Positions 1-8,951 of a stretch of DNA of 64,000 nt are shown here, in pieces. A model generated the notes under the pieces. The model was not told the DNA's origin, ran no database searches, and worked only from the letters and a program-made list of their open reading frames with translations. The first letter of the stretch is position 1, and each line of letters starts with the position of its first letter. Location: the NCBI RefSeq assembly GCF_001939735.1, contig NZ_MJIL01000056.1, positions 30,503 through 94,502 on the forward strand, written 5' to 3'. Source of the DNA: Photobacterium proteolyticum. Its GTDB lineage: Bacteria > Pseudomonadota > Gammaproteobacteria > Enterobacterales > Vibrionaceae. The translations under genes were made by a program, and so were the position numbers.

Positions 1-2
1 AA

Positions 3-1013
3 CCAGTAACAGCCGAGGATCTCCAGGTAGCAGGCGCTATGGCCGTGACCATGTGCGAGGCTATCGAACCGACCCTGATGCAAACTCTGGAAGGTGTCCC
101 CACGCTGATCCATGCCGGACCGTTTGCCAACATCGCCCACGGCAACTCGTCGATCATTGCCGATCGCATTGCATTGAAGCTGAGTGATTACACCATCACC
201 GAGGGTGGCTTCGGCTCGGATATGGGCTTTGAGAAAGCCTGTAATATCAAGGCCCAGCAAGCAGAGCGCGGCCCTGACTGTGCAGTTGTCGTCGCAACCT
301 TGCGAGGCCTGAAAGCCAACTCCGGCTGTTATGATTTACGACCGGGTCAGGCTCTGCCCGATGCGATTTTCTCCCCGGATGAAAAAACCCTGCAGGGCGG
401 CTTTGAAAACCTGAAGTGGCATATTCGCAATGCAGCGAAATACGGCATTCCGGTGGTGGTGGCAATAAACCGCTTTCCGCAGGACACCGATGCCGAACTT
501 AACTTGCTCAAGACCTGGATCCGTGAGGAAGACTTCGGGAGCTATGTCGATGTCGCGATCAGCGAAGCCTTCGGCAAAGGTGGCGAAGGGGCTACCGAAC
601 TGGCGCAAGCTGTTGTCAACGCCTGCCAGACGCCGGCACAGTTCAAGCCGCTGTATTCACTGGATCAACCCCTGGAAGAAAAGCTGATGACCGTTGCCGA
701 GGTCGGCTATGGCGGCCGTGGTGTCGAACTGTCACCACTGGCCAAACAACAGCTGGCCGAACTGAAAAGACAAGGTCACGACAACCTCGCTGTTTGTATG
801 GCCAAGACGCCACTCTCGATCACCCATGATCCGAGCCAGAAAGGCGCACCTTCAGATTTCATTGTCCCGGTCCGCGAACTGCGCTTATGTGCCGGAGCCG
901 GCTTTGTCTATGCGCTGTGCGGCAATGTCATGACGATGCCGGGCCTACCTGAAAAACCAGCCTACATGGCATTGGACATTGATGACGCCGGGAATATCGT
1001 TGGACTGAGCTAA
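3..1013 (+). CDS. fhs: Formate--tetrahydrofolate ligase, C-terminal part (cut by window start)
   Basis: The frame is open to the left edge, so the N-terminal part of this roughly 560-580 residue enzyme lies outside; about 336 residues remain. Fhs makes 10-formyl-tetrahydrofolate from formate, ATP and THF in the cytoplasm, feeding purine and fMet synthesis. Family-typical stretches are visible: [14 protein letters not shown], the glycine-rich [35 protein letters not shown], and near the C-terminus [14 protein letters not shown] and [11 protein letters not shown]. The ATG at 39 is internal, since homologous sequence continues upstream of it. A strong hairpin terminator follows. The identity is secure; the true start is not visible. 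Confidence 0.95.
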   Translation, partial: PVTAEDLQVAGAMAVTMCEAIEPTLMQTLEGVPTLIHAGPFANIAHGNSSIIADRIALKLSDYTITEGGFGSDMGFEKACNIKAQQAERGPDCAVVVATLRGLKANSGCYDLRPGQALPDAIFSPDEKTLQGGFENLKWHIRNAAKYGIPVVVAINRFPQDTDAELNLLKTWIREEDFGSYVDVAISEAFGKGGEGATELAQAVVNACQTPAQFKPLYSLDQPLEEKLMTVAEVGYGGRGVELSPLAKQQLAELKRQGHDNLAVCMAKTPLSITHDPSQKGAPSDFIVPVRELRLCAGAGFVYALCGNVMTMPGLPEKPAYMALDIDDAGNIVGLS

Positions 1014-1053
1014 ACCGTTCGTCGGTTTTCAAACTAAGCTTTAAGCACAAAAA

Positions 1054-1080
1054 AACGCCAGCAAACCGTCTGGCGTTTTT
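1054..1080. terminator. Bidirectional Rho-independent terminator after fhs
   Basis: Arms AACGCCAG (1054-1061) and CTGGCGTT (1070-1077) enclose an 8-base loop. T-runs follow on the plus side and A-runs precede, so the site can serve both fhs and the convergent membrane-protein gene. Confidence 0.85.
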
Positions 1081-1094
1081 TTATTCCACGCATC

Positions 1095-1754
1095 TTATTT
1101 ATCTTTCTTATTAGAGGGATAAATATAATCACGATCAGCAAAGGTTCTCACCCATTCCGGCTTATAGACAACCAATAGGGTAATAGCCATACCGTTTATC
1201 AAAGCTTCGGGGAACAGCAGCAACGGAAGCAGCACCAAATAATTATCGACGATATAGTCCCACGAATAGCCATAACCAAAATACATCCAGCCGCTAGTCA
1301 GCAGCAGATGAACGACCATGGTCAATGCGCCGTTAAAAAAAGCGGCAATGAATATATAGATAAACAAATGCCTTGCCATATAGCGGTAGCTAAATAGAAA
1401 GACACCGTAACTGAATATGGCAGGCAGCATCACTCCGGTTAACGCATATAAGCCGGCATCGGGCCACTCGACCACTCCCACAGCCACCAGCAATATAGTC
1501 ACTACAGAACCTATCAGCCCGGCAATCTGCCAACCGTGCGACAACACCAAAACTGTCAAGGCGAGAAAATGCACTTGCAGCCCCTCGGCAATTCCCGCCC
1601 TGAGACTCCACAACAGAAACAAGCCCACTATCGTTGCCAGTACCAGGTGCTGATAATCTTTCTCCGCTCGAAACTTGGGCCAGAATTCTCGAGGAAAACT
1701 CAACACCATAATCAGCAGCCAAATCAGATAGCCAATCCACTGTAGCATCGTCAC
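1095..1754 (-). CDS. CbiM-like energy-coupling-factor permease family membrane protein
   Basis: A 219-residue integral membrane protein with about six hydrophobic segments and few charged residues outside the ends. The pattern, including LQVHFLALTVLVLSHGWQIAG in the second third and a late FPEALINGM motif, resembles substrate-binding S/M-subunit proteins of the CbiM/NikM ECF family. It lacks the N-terminal MHIPDG segment that binds metal in true CbiM and has no ECF ATPase or CbiO/Q genes beside it, so transport of cobalt or nickel is not supported. The function is unknown. It stands alone, convergent with fhs and divergent from yfbU. Confidence 0.55.
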   Translation of the reverse strand: MTMLQWIGYLIWLLIMVLSFPREFWPKFRAEKDYQHLVLATIVGLFLLWSLRAGIAEGLQVHFLALTVLVLSHGWQIAGLIGSVVTILLVAVGVVEWPDAGLYALTGVMLPAIFSYGVFLFSYRYMARHLFIYIFIAAFFNGALTMVVHLLLTSGWMYFGYGYSWDYIVDNYLVLLPLLLFPEALINGMAITLLVVYKPEWVRTFADRDYIYPSNKKDK

Positions 1755-1997
1755 CCTTGCAGTACCTTCTATACCAAATAAGCTAAAGTTATATCAACAG
1801 GATAGCCCGCCAATAACCTTGTAAAAAACAGGGATAAAAAATTGTTAAATATCGACACCAAGCCTGATTGCACAAGCTTTAGCCAGTCAATTTTATTTAA
1901 CAAAAAATCACTGGCAAGGCGGAGTCAGATCAATTTTTTTTGCCTTCAACCTGATAATCTCAATGCCAGCTCAATACAATATTAAAGGCCTACCATT

Positions 1998-2498
1998 ATG
2001 GAAATGACCAACGCACAACGTCTTATTCTATCTAACCAGTATTATCTGATGTCGAAAATGAATCCGGAGAACGCTGCAAAGTACCGCCGACTGCAAACGA
2101 TTGTCGAGCGCGGCTATGGTCTGCAGATGCGTGAGCTGGATAAAGACTTCGGCTGCCTGGAAGAAGAAGACTGCCGCAACGTAATTGACTTTATGGAAAT
2201 GTATCACGCGATGCAGGAATCATTCAAAATGCTTAGCGAGGACAACCAAAACCAGGTTGATCAGCGCCGACTGCAATTCCTGGGATTTGATGCAGCGACA
2301 GAATCTCAACTTGTCCATTACGTTCGTTTCCTGACCGACGAAGAAGGCCTGTACCCACAGTTTGACAAGTCAGAGCACATGTTTAACAGTCAGGTGCCGA
2401 TGCTGGAAAAATACCACCGAATGCTTCAGACATGGCGTAACTGCCCACGTCAATATCACCTGTCGGCGACAGAAATCCAACAGATTCAAAATGCCTAA
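1998..2498 (+). CDS. yfbU: YfbU family protein (UPF0304)
   Basis: 166 residues, the usual length for YfbU. It begins [15 protein letters not shown] and carries the family stretches [12 protein letters not shown] and [13 protein letters not shown] (here [13 protein letters not shown]), an all-helical soluble protein with no signal peptide. Its biochemical role is not established. In Escherichia coli yfbU lies next to yfbV-ackA-pta; here the same genes occur within 12 kb but other genes have come between. A good terminator follows directly. Confidence 0.9.
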   Translation: MEMTNAQRLILSNQYYLMSKMNPENAAKYRRLQTIVERGYGLQMRELDKDFGCLEEEDCRNVIDFMEMYHAMQESFKMLSEDNQNQVDQRRLQFLGFDAATESQLVHYVRFLTDEEGLYPQFDKSEHMFNSQVPMLEKYHRMLQTWRNCPRQYHLSATEIQQIQNA

Positions 2499-2520
2499 CC
2501 GCTAACGTTAGGAGTAACTA

Positions 2521-2549
2521 AGCCGGAGGAAAAGCTCCGGCTTTTTTAT
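2521..2549 (+). terminator. Rho-independent terminator of yfbU
   Basis: AGCCGGAG (2521-2528) pairs with CTCCGGCT (2535-2542), followed by a run of T. Confidence 0.85.
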
Positions 2550-2858
2550 TTGCCAGGCCTGATGCGATTTAATTTACGCCATAACTATTTACCTAGCTCC
2601 GACTTCTATTCAACAACCAGCAACGTTAACTCAGTCCCCACGCTAACGCTGCTTGTCCTCTTGCCATAACAGCAATAAAATGTGACATCCAACAAACCTT
2701 AACACCAAGATGAGTCACTATTGACCGAAAGTTAACCTGTATAACTATAAAATCGATAGCATCTTAGAAATTCATTCATCGCCTCGTTTAATTCACTACA
2801 ATCCTGCAAAGTAACCTTGTATACAAGGGCTCTCAATACAAGGTAAATAGTAAAGATC
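2550..2858. promoter_or_regulatory. Regulatory region before the binding-protein/two-component operon, with a perfect palindrome
   Basis: No gene is seen here. The perfect 14-base palindrome CCTTGTATACAAGG lies at 2815-2828, and a second half-site ATACAAGG lies at 2836-2843, about 15-45 bases before the start codon at 2859. The position suggests an operator that acts on transcription or translation of the operon, possibly autoregulation by the regulator encoded at its end. This is inference from position and symmetry only. Confidence 0.4.
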
Positions 2859-4115
2859 ATGATTCGATTTATTATATTAATGCTATCTTTTTCATCAGCC
2901 TGTATTGCTGCACCTACGAAACAGTTGATTATTTTGACGACTTTTACCGAATCATCGATCACCCCAATCACTCAGCAGTTTCAGCAACACTACCCAGATG
3001 CAGTCATAAAAGTCCTCCACCGACGGGAAGAGTCAGGCCTTCGCCTACTGAGCAAAAACGACCATGATATCGACATTGTGATTTCATCGTCTCCCCTGCT
3101 GTTCATGCCGCTTATTGAAAATAACCGGCTACTTCCCCTGGACTCGCTTAGCCTGACCCCAGATAACAACTGGCAGTCCTTCCTGCCGGGTTCAGCCTCT
3201 TCTATCGCGGTTTTCGGCTATTCAGGCTACGGGCTAATGTGGAATAAGGATTACCTGATCAAGCACCGGCTCGATATTCCTCAGACCTGGGAAAGTCTGG
3301 CCGAACCACAATATTTCCGACACCTGATTATGAGCAGCCCCGGCCGATCCGGTACCACGCACCTGATGATCGAAAACATCTTACAGCAATATGGCTGGAC
3401 AGATGGCTGGAAGTTATTACTCCAAATTGGCGGCAACCTTGCTTCCGTCTCGGCCCGCAGTTTTGGTGTCAGCGATGCCATATCTCGCGGCTTGACCGGC
3501 GCTGGCCCTGTTATAGACAGCTTTGCCTTTGAGGATCAAAAACAGTTTCCATTTATCGGGTTTCACTACCAGGACCAAAGTCCGCGGCTACCTAGCTATA
3601 TAGCGGCGGTTAAAAACCGCCACCAGGCCCGCCACTGTCTGGATTTCATCAACTTTCTACTGTCTGACAACGTGCAGCAGAGCCTGTCCACCAGCTCTCT
3701 GAACAAGTATGGCCTGCACCAAAAACCCAGCCAGCCTTTCACCGTGCTACCGATTGATTATGAACAGATGCAGCGTCGCACTATCTTAGTCAAGCTGCTG
3801 TTTGACCAAATCATCAACCATCAGCTGGATTTGCTCAACCAGGCGTGGCGCCACATTCATCAGCTTGCCCGGCAGCCGTCGTTAACTGATGCGCAGCAAC
3901 AGCAATATCAGCGCGCCATCAAGCTTGCTTCAACGCCTCCCGTTAGTGAGGCACAGGCCAACAGCACCGCCTATAACCAAGCCCTGATCCACTCTCAGAC
4001 AGATGTGCATACCGCCAAGAGCGTCAAGCGCTGGCGACAGGTAATGAGCAAACAGCTGGAAGAGTCAATTCTTATCTCCGAGCAGATCCTCGCAGCTATC
4101 AAAGAGGTGAAGTGA
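2859..4115 (+). CDS. Periplasmic solute-binding protein of a sensory operon (PgtC-like)
   Basis: 418 residues. The first 18 (MIRFIILMLSFSSACIAA) form a signal peptide, followed by an extracellular solute-binding fold similar to iron/phosphoglycerate-type binding proteins: VIKVLHRREESGLRLL, DIDIVISSSPLLF, SGYGLMWNKDYL and the lobe-2 segment VKNRHQARHCLDFINFLLSD. About 90 helical residues are added at the C-terminus. It overlaps the kinase gene that follows, and no ABC or MFS transporter is adjacent. It therefore probably presents a ligand to the kinase, as PgtC is thought to do in the Salmonella phosphoglycerate system. The ligand is unknown. Confidence 0.75.
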   Translation: MIRFIILMLSFSSACIAAPTKQLIILTTFTESSITPITQQFQQHYPDAVIKVLHRREESGLRLLSKNDHDIDIVISSSPLLFMPLIENNRLLPLDSLSLTPDNNWQSFLPGSASSIAVFGYSGYGLMWNKDYLIKHRLDIPQTWESLAEPQYFRHLIMSSPGRSGTTHLMIENILQQYGWTDGWKLLLQIGGNLASVSARSFGVSDAISRGLTGAGPVIDSFAFEDQKQFPFIGFHYQDQSPRLPSYIAAVKNRHQARHCLDFINFLLSDNVQQSLSTSSLNKYGLHQKPSQPFTVLPIDYEQMQRRTILVKLLFDQIINHQLDLLNQAWRHIHQLARQPSLTDAQQQQYQRAIKLASTPPVSEAQANSTAYNQALIHSQTDVHTAKSVKRWRQVMSKQLEESILISEQILAAIKEVK

Positions 4116-6478
4116 TGTTGCTGAGAAATACCATTGGCAATCGCCTGGTCGCCTCCATCGGTTTTATGGCCCTGCTCACCATCAGTGTGAGCCTGATTGC
4201 CGTTGTTAACTGGGAAAACCTGAATACCCAGGTTAACACCATCATCGAGAAAAACATGCCGACCCTACGGGTCAGTTACCAGCTGGAAAGAAATACGGCT
4301 GGGCTTCAGGCCGCTCTCAATATGCTCAGCAATAATACCGATCCGATTTTACATGCCGAGCTCAAGCAAAATATCACCACCAAGCTAGAACAGATATCGG
4401 CCGCTATCAAAGAAGCGGCGAACTTGAAATTCTATCCGGCAATCAAGGCCGAGCATGAAACCCTACTGACAGACATTTCAGCCTATGTCGGGCTGCTATA
4501 CCGACGCAATACACACATGTACTCGCTGGCCCAAACAGAAAATGCCATCAAGTGGCTCCATCAGGATCTGGTCGATGAGCTTACACCGCTGCGCCAGGAG
4601 GTTGAGTGGCAGGTCACCCGAATGCTGCCCAACGCGATCAATACCGAGGCGATCACCGACGTGATGGCGGAGTTTTCGTTTATCCAGTCAATCACTATCA
4701 AAGAAAATGAACTGCACCAACTGGTGCAGGAGATCATCCAGCAGCGGAAAAACCGGGATCTTGGCAACGCCTTTTACTTCATCGGCTACAAGACCGAAGA
4801 AATCAGTAAAATGAGCCAGAACCTGAACCATTACCCGTCAACCATCTCATACCGGCAACTACTGCAGGAACTGATCACCCTCGTCGAACCGAAAGGCGTA
4901 CTGGAGGAGCAGTTAAGGCTTGATGTCGAGCTGCACAACGCCATCAGGCTGTATGAAGGCCAGATCCAAACGCGGCTGGAATATCAGGAAGAGCTGATCC
5001 AGGCCATGGTTGAACAGGAGAATGCCTCCCTCAAGCAACTCAACGAGCAGACAAACCACTCGATCAAGATCAGCAACATCGTGCTGTTCGGCGTCGTGCT
5101 GCTGTCTATATTCCTGACAGTGACTCTCTCTATCTACCTTGTCGGCCGCGGTATCGTCAAACGACTCAACATGCTGTCGCAAGATTTGTATTCTGTCGCC
5201 AACAACCAGCTCAACGCCAATATCCAGGTCACCGGCAATGACGAAATCGGCATGCTGGGCGATAACCTCCGCTACTTCTGCCGCCAGATGCAGGAAATGC
5301 AGCAAAGCAATGCACTGAACCTGATCAACAATACCCAGGCCAGTATTATCACCTGCGACCTGGACGGCGTAGTCGAATCCGTCAACCCAAGCGCGCAGGC
5401 CTTGTTCAACTACGATGCATCACCGGTAAAACACACAATCTGGACCCTGTTTAGCGATAACATGCAGCAGCGGCTTCAGGCCCTGTTTGCCAATACCAGC
5501 CCACTGCTCAGCAACCGGGCCTGTAACCTGACCCTGATGCACAGCCACAGTGGTGATAACAAGCTCTATCTGCGGCTGGACTTTCGCCTGTTCAAACAGG
5601 GGAACAACGACAAAGTCATTGTCACGATGACCGATATCACCGAACAGGAAAACGCCGCCCGCTGGCTGGAAAACATGGTCCGGGAAAAGACCCAGTCTCT
5701 CACCAACCGTAACCGCCAGCTAAAAGCCGAGGTAGAGGATCGGAAACGGGTCGAGGCGGATCTGCGGGCGACCCAGGATGATTTGATTCAGGCCGCCAAA
5801 ATGGCCGTCGTCGGCCAGACAATGACCTCGCTGGCCCATGAGCTCAACCAGCCTCTGTCAGCCATCTCTACCCATGTCTTTGCGACCAAAATGGCAATCA
5901 ACAAGGAAAACTACACCCAGCTGCCGGTCAGTCTGGAAAAAATCGACAACCTGACTTCTCGCATGGGGCGGATCATCTCGACCCTGCGCAGTTTTTCAAA
6001 AAAACAGTCGGCCAACAGCTCACTGACAGCAGTTGATATTCAGGCTTCATTTCATCAGGCCATGCTGATTGTAGAAAGCCGGGCCAAGGTACAAAAGACC
6101 ACCATTTCCAGCCAGCTTAACAGCCCGCTCAATGCCCTTGCCGACCAGGTGCAGCTTGAGCAGGTGCTGGTCAACCTGCTGGTGAACAGCTGTGATGCTG
6201 TCGCGGGAAGCGAACGACGCGAAATAACTATTTGCGATCTGAACAGCAAAGACAACCTTATCCGTATCGCTGTCAGTGATAGCGGAGGCGGATTTGCAGC
6301 CGGTATTATCGAAAAACTATTTACACCTTTTACCACAACAAAGGACGTCGGGCTTGGCCTCGGGCTAAGTATCTGCCGTTCAATTATGACCCGCTTTGAT
6401 GGTGATATCTTTCTCGCCTCGAACCTTCAAGGTGGTGCAATGGTCGTATTGGAGCTAAACCGCTATGATAATGAATAA
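4115..6478 (+). CDS. Membrane sensor histidine kinase, PgtB/DctB type
   Basis: 787 residues from the ATG at 4115, which shares one base with the upstream stop (TGATG); GAGG at 4104-4107 is well placed for it, better than for the GTG at 4112. Order: membrane helix 1 (about 12-35), a long periplasmic helical domain, membrane helix 2 (about 320-345), HAMP, a PAS-like domain (ITCDLDGVVESVNPSAQALF), a coiled coil, then the kinase. The H-box HELNQPLSAIS puts the phosphorylated histidine near residue 575, and the ATPase has the N-box NLLVNSCDAV and the G boxes DSGGGF and GLGLGLSIC. It is translationally coupled to genes on both sides. It should phosphorylate the regulator encoded next. Confidence 0.85.
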   Translation: MLLRNTIGNRLVASIGFMALLTISVSLIAVVNWENLNTQVNTIIEKNMPTLRVSYQLERNTAGLQAALNMLSNNTDPILHAELKQNITTKLEQISAAIKEAANLKFYPAIKAEHETLLTDISAYVGLLYRRNTHMYSLAQTENAIKWLHQDLVDELTPLRQEVEWQVTRMLPNAINTEAITDVMAEFSFIQSITIKENELHQLVQEIIQQRKNRDLGNAFYFIGYKTEEISKMSQNLNHYPSTISYRQLLQELITLVEPKGVLEEQLRLDVELHNAIRLYEGQIQTRLEYQEELIQAMVEQENASLKQLNEQTNHSIKISNIVLFGVVLLSIFLTVTLSIYLVGRGIVKRLNMLSQDLYSVANNQLNANIQVTGNDEIGMLGDNLRYFCRQMQEMQQSNALNLINNTQASIITCDLDGVVESVNPSAQALFNYDASPVKHTIWTLFSDNMQQRLQALFANTSPLLSNRACNLTLMHSHSGDNKLYLRLDFRLFKQGNNDKVIVTMTDITEQENAARWLENMVREKTQSLTNRNRQLKAEVEDRKRVEADLRATQDDLIQAAKMAVVGQTMTSLAHELNQPLSAISTHVFATKMAINKENYTQLPVSLEKIDNLTSRMGRIISTLRSFSKKQSANSSLTAVDIQASFHQAMLIVESRAKVQKTTISSQLNSPLNALADQVQLEQVLVNLLVNSCDAVAGSERREITICDLNSKDNLIRIAVSDSGGGFAAGIIEKLFTPFTTTKDVGLGLGLSICRSIMTRFDGDIFLASNLQGGAMVVLELNRYDNE

Positions 6479-7742
6479 TGATATCGAAGTTGTCATCATT
6501 GATGATGACCAAGATGTACTTGATGCCTATCAACATTTGCTTGAAGTATCTGGCTATAAGGCGCACGCCCTAACCGATCCTACTGCTGCAATCTCCATGC
6601 TGCATAAAAACTGGCCTGGCGTTGTCGTGACCGATATGTACATGCCGGGGCTCAGTGGCATGGAGCTGCTAGACAAAGTCAAAGAACTGGATCCCGAGTT
6701 ACCGGTTATCATGATCACCGGCCACGGGGATATTCCAATGGCCGTAGACGCCGTCAAAAAGGGTGCGCTGGACTTCTTGCAAAAGCCTCTCCAGCCCGCC
6801 GAACTCATCACGCTGCTGGAAAAGCATTTACCAATAAGAAAACAGAAAATCGAGCAGCGCACCAATGTTAGCTACTCGGCAGCGGAGGTGTTGCTGGGTG
6901 AAAGCCCACTGCTCATTAAAATCCGCGAACAGATCGCCCAAACCGCCCTCACCACCAAGGACGTCCTCATTGAGGGCGAGAACGGAACAGGGCGCCACAC
7001 TATTGCCAAACTACTGCACCAGGAAAGTGAATTACGCGATCAGCCTTATGCCAATGCCATCGGCCAGGCGATCAGTTGTACTGCGGATCTGCAGCGCAGC
7101 ATGATCTCGGCCCGCGGCGGCAGCCTGTGCCTGAGCAACCCGCAAGATATGCCAATAGAAACCCAGCAATGGCTATGTCGCTTCCTGCTGGAACAAGAGC
7201 GCCAGGGCAAAAAAGAAGTCCGCGTGCTGGCAGTGCTTGAAGGCGCACCGGAGGCGAAGGTTGAGCAGGACAAGCTGCTGCCTGAGCTGTTCTACTTCCT
7301 CAGCCAGGTCCGCTTCAGCCTGCCGCCACTGAAACAGCGCAACTGTGATATCACCCCGCTATTCCGCCATTTCCTGAAGCGAAGCTGTCAAAAACTCAAC
7401 AAAACCGTACCGGCCGTGGACAAGGCGTACATTAACACGCTCAACCGCCACGAATGGCCAGGCAATGTCCTCGAGCTGAAAAATGTCGCCGAGCTCTACG
7501 CCATCGGCATTGTCAAACTAACCGGCCAGGAACGGACCAAACCTCTCGAGCAGATGAGCAGTCCGCTCGATGATCTGGTCGACAGCTACGAAAAGCAGGT
7601 TATTGAGGATGCCCTTTACCTGTTTGCCGGCCGGATCAACGAAGTCTCGAGTTACCTGCAGATCCCGCGCAAGAAACTGTATCTGAGAATGAAGAAACAC
7701 TCTCTGGACAAGGCGGAATACAAGGTAAGGACAACCCACTAA
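6465..7742 (+). CDS. PgtA/DctD-like response regulator with a degenerate sigma-54 AAA+ domain
   Basis: 425 residues, overlapping the kinase gene by 14 bases. The receiver domain (1-120) is intact, with D13-D15, phospho-acceptor D57, T85 and K107. A shortened AAA+ domain follows. Walker A reads GENGTGRHT, with arginine (R177) in place of the lysine. Walker B reads SLCLSNPQDMP where the family has LFLDEIGDMP. The sigma-54-contacting GAFTGA loop region is missing. The C-terminal Fis-type helix-turn-helix is preserved (VSSYLQIPRKKLYLRMKKH). It therefore probably binds DNA on phosphorylation but cannot drive sigma-54 open-complex formation. Salmonella PgtA is the nearest named relative I recall; the target genes are unknown. 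Confidence 0.8.
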   Translation: MIMNNDIEVVIIDDDQDVLDAYQHLLEVSGYKAHALTDPTAAISMLHKNWPGVVVTDMYMPGLSGMELLDKVKELDPELPVIMITGHGDIPMAVDAVKKGALDFLQKPLQPAELITLLEKHLPIRKQKIEQRTNVSYSAAEVLLGESPLLIKIREQIAQTALTTKDVLIEGENGTGRHTIAKLLHQESELRDQPYANAIGQAISCTADLQRSMISARGGSLCLSNPQDMPIETQQWLCRFLLEQERQGKKEVRVLAVLEGAPEAKVEQDKLLPELFYFLSQVRFSLPPLKQRNCDITPLFRHFLKRSCQKLNKTVPAVDKAYINTLNRHEWPGNVLELKNVAELYAIGIVKLTGQERTKPLEQMSSPLDDLVDSYEKQVIEDALYLFAGRINEVSSYLQIPRKKLYLRMKKHSLDKAEYKVRTTH

Positions 7743-7755
7743 CCACCGACAGAAC

Positions 7756-7785
7756 CCGGAGAGCAGAGCCTGCTCTCCGGCCTCC
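7756..7785 (+). terminator. Hairpin after the regulator gene
   Basis: CCGGAGAGCAG (7756-7766) and CTGCTCTCCGG (7770-7780) form a perfect 11-bp stem with a 3-base loop. Only short pyrimidine tracts follow, so termination efficiency is uncertain. Confidence 0.55.
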
Positions 7786-7858
7786 CTGTCTCGCCGGCTT
7801 GCAGCTGTATAAGGGGATGTTTACAATACCCGCTGTCTTATATCATCCGGTTTTCACC

Positions 7859-8674
7859 ATGTCCTACCAATGTCCACTTTGTCATTCGCCGCTCAGTCTT
7901 CAGGCTAACTCATGGCGCTGCGAAAACAACCACCAGTTTGATCAGGCCAAAGAAGGCTATGTCAACCTGATGCCGGCCCACCATAAAAGCTCGAAAAATC
8001 CGGGTGACAATAAAGAAATGATGCAGGCTCGCCGTCTGTTTCTAAATACGGACCACTACCAGCCGTTACGTGAAAAAGTGGTCGAAAAACTGGATCAATA
8101 TCTGCCGGCAGACTCACAGCACCTGCTCGATATCGGCTGCGGTGAAGGTTACTACACCTCTGAGTTTGTTCATCTGAAACAGGCCCACCCGGCGCTTTGC
8201 ATCCACGGACTGGATATCTCCAAAGTCGCTGTCCGTTATGCGGCCAAACGTTATCAAGCGTGTCATTTCTGTGTTGCCTCCAGCCACCGGCTGCCGTTTT
8301 CCGACGGTGTGCTTGATGGCGTGGTCCGGATCTATGCCCCTTGCAAGGACGAAGAGCTTTACCGTGCCATCAAGGCCGGCGGTATTTTGGTAACGGTAAC
8401 TCCTGCGGCCCGTCACCTGTACCAGCTAAAAGCCCTCATTTACGATGACGTACGTCTGCATGAGATGACAGCAGAAAGCATCGAAGGCTTCGAATTGGTT
8501 GCCGACCAGCAGCTGCATTACGACATGAGCCTCTCCGGTGAAGAAGCGACAGCATTAATGCAAATGACGCCGTTTGCCTGGAAAACCTCCGAAGCCGTGT
8601 GGGAACAACTCCGTTCGGCCAACGAATTTAGCTGCGAAGCAGACTTTTCAGTTCGGGTGTATCGCAGGCAATAG
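7859..8674 (+). CDS. rlmA: 23S rRNA (guanine-745-N1)-methyltransferase RlmA
   Basis: 271 residues from the ATG at 7859. An upstream TTG at 7799 would add residues that do not resemble the family, while MSYQCPLC matches the known N-terminus. The protein opens with a zinc-binding knuckle (CPLC...C...H) and continues with a SAM-dependent methyltransferase fold: LLDIGCGEGYYT is motif I, and CVASSHRLPFSDGVLDGVVRIYAPC holds the later motifs. It methylates G745 in helix 35 of 23S rRNA near the peptide exit tunnel. In some bacteria this methylation affects ribosome assembly and sensitivity to viomycin. It appears to be monocistronic. Confidence 0.95.
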   Translation: MSYQCPLCHSPLSLQANSWRCENNHQFDQAKEGYVNLMPAHHKSSKNPGDNKEMMQARRLFLNTDHYQPLREKVVEKLDQYLPADSQHLLDIGCGEGYYTSEFVHLKQAHPALCIHGLDISKVAVRYAAKRYQACHFCVASSHRLPFSDGVLDGVVRIYAPCKDEELYRAIKAGGILVTVTPAARHLYQLKALIYDDVRLHEMTAESIEGFELVADQQLHYDMSLSGEEATALMQMTPFAWKTSEAVWEQLRSANEFSCEADFSVRVYRRQ

Positions 8675-8761
8675 AGTCAGCGCATGGCAGCACCTGTCCG
8701 GTCTCGGCCTCTGGCTTGGACCGGGTTGAGCACTTAGCAAACAGAAATCTCAACGCTAATT

Positions 8762-8780
8762 GAAATTAATTCTTATTTTC
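8762..8780. promoter_or_regulatory. Candidate Fur box before the ChaN-like lipoprotein gene
   Basis: Read on the minus strand, this 19-base site matches the classic Fur consensus (GATAATGATAATCATTATC) at 13 of 19 positions by direct count. It lies about 170 bases before the lipoprotein start. Iron/haem-linked proteins of this family are often Fur-controlled, so repression in iron-rich conditions is plausible but unproven. Confidence 0.4.
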
Positions 8781-8951
8781 ATTGCCAGCTAATTTCATCT
8801 CTCTTATCATTTCGCACCGTCTACAGTTATATCAAGTGATTATCTCAAGCAGCTATTAGCAATAGCTTCTGTGGCTAACACTTCATGCTTGGTATTTTCG
8901 AAGATAAATACGGTTTTAACCTGTAATTTCTCAGAGCACAGTGGTGAATGA

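Noticed and set aside
2732..2971. 79-residue minus-strand frame overlapping the start of the binding-protein gene
   Set aside because: It overlaps the signal peptide of a well-supported gene and has no recognisable features.
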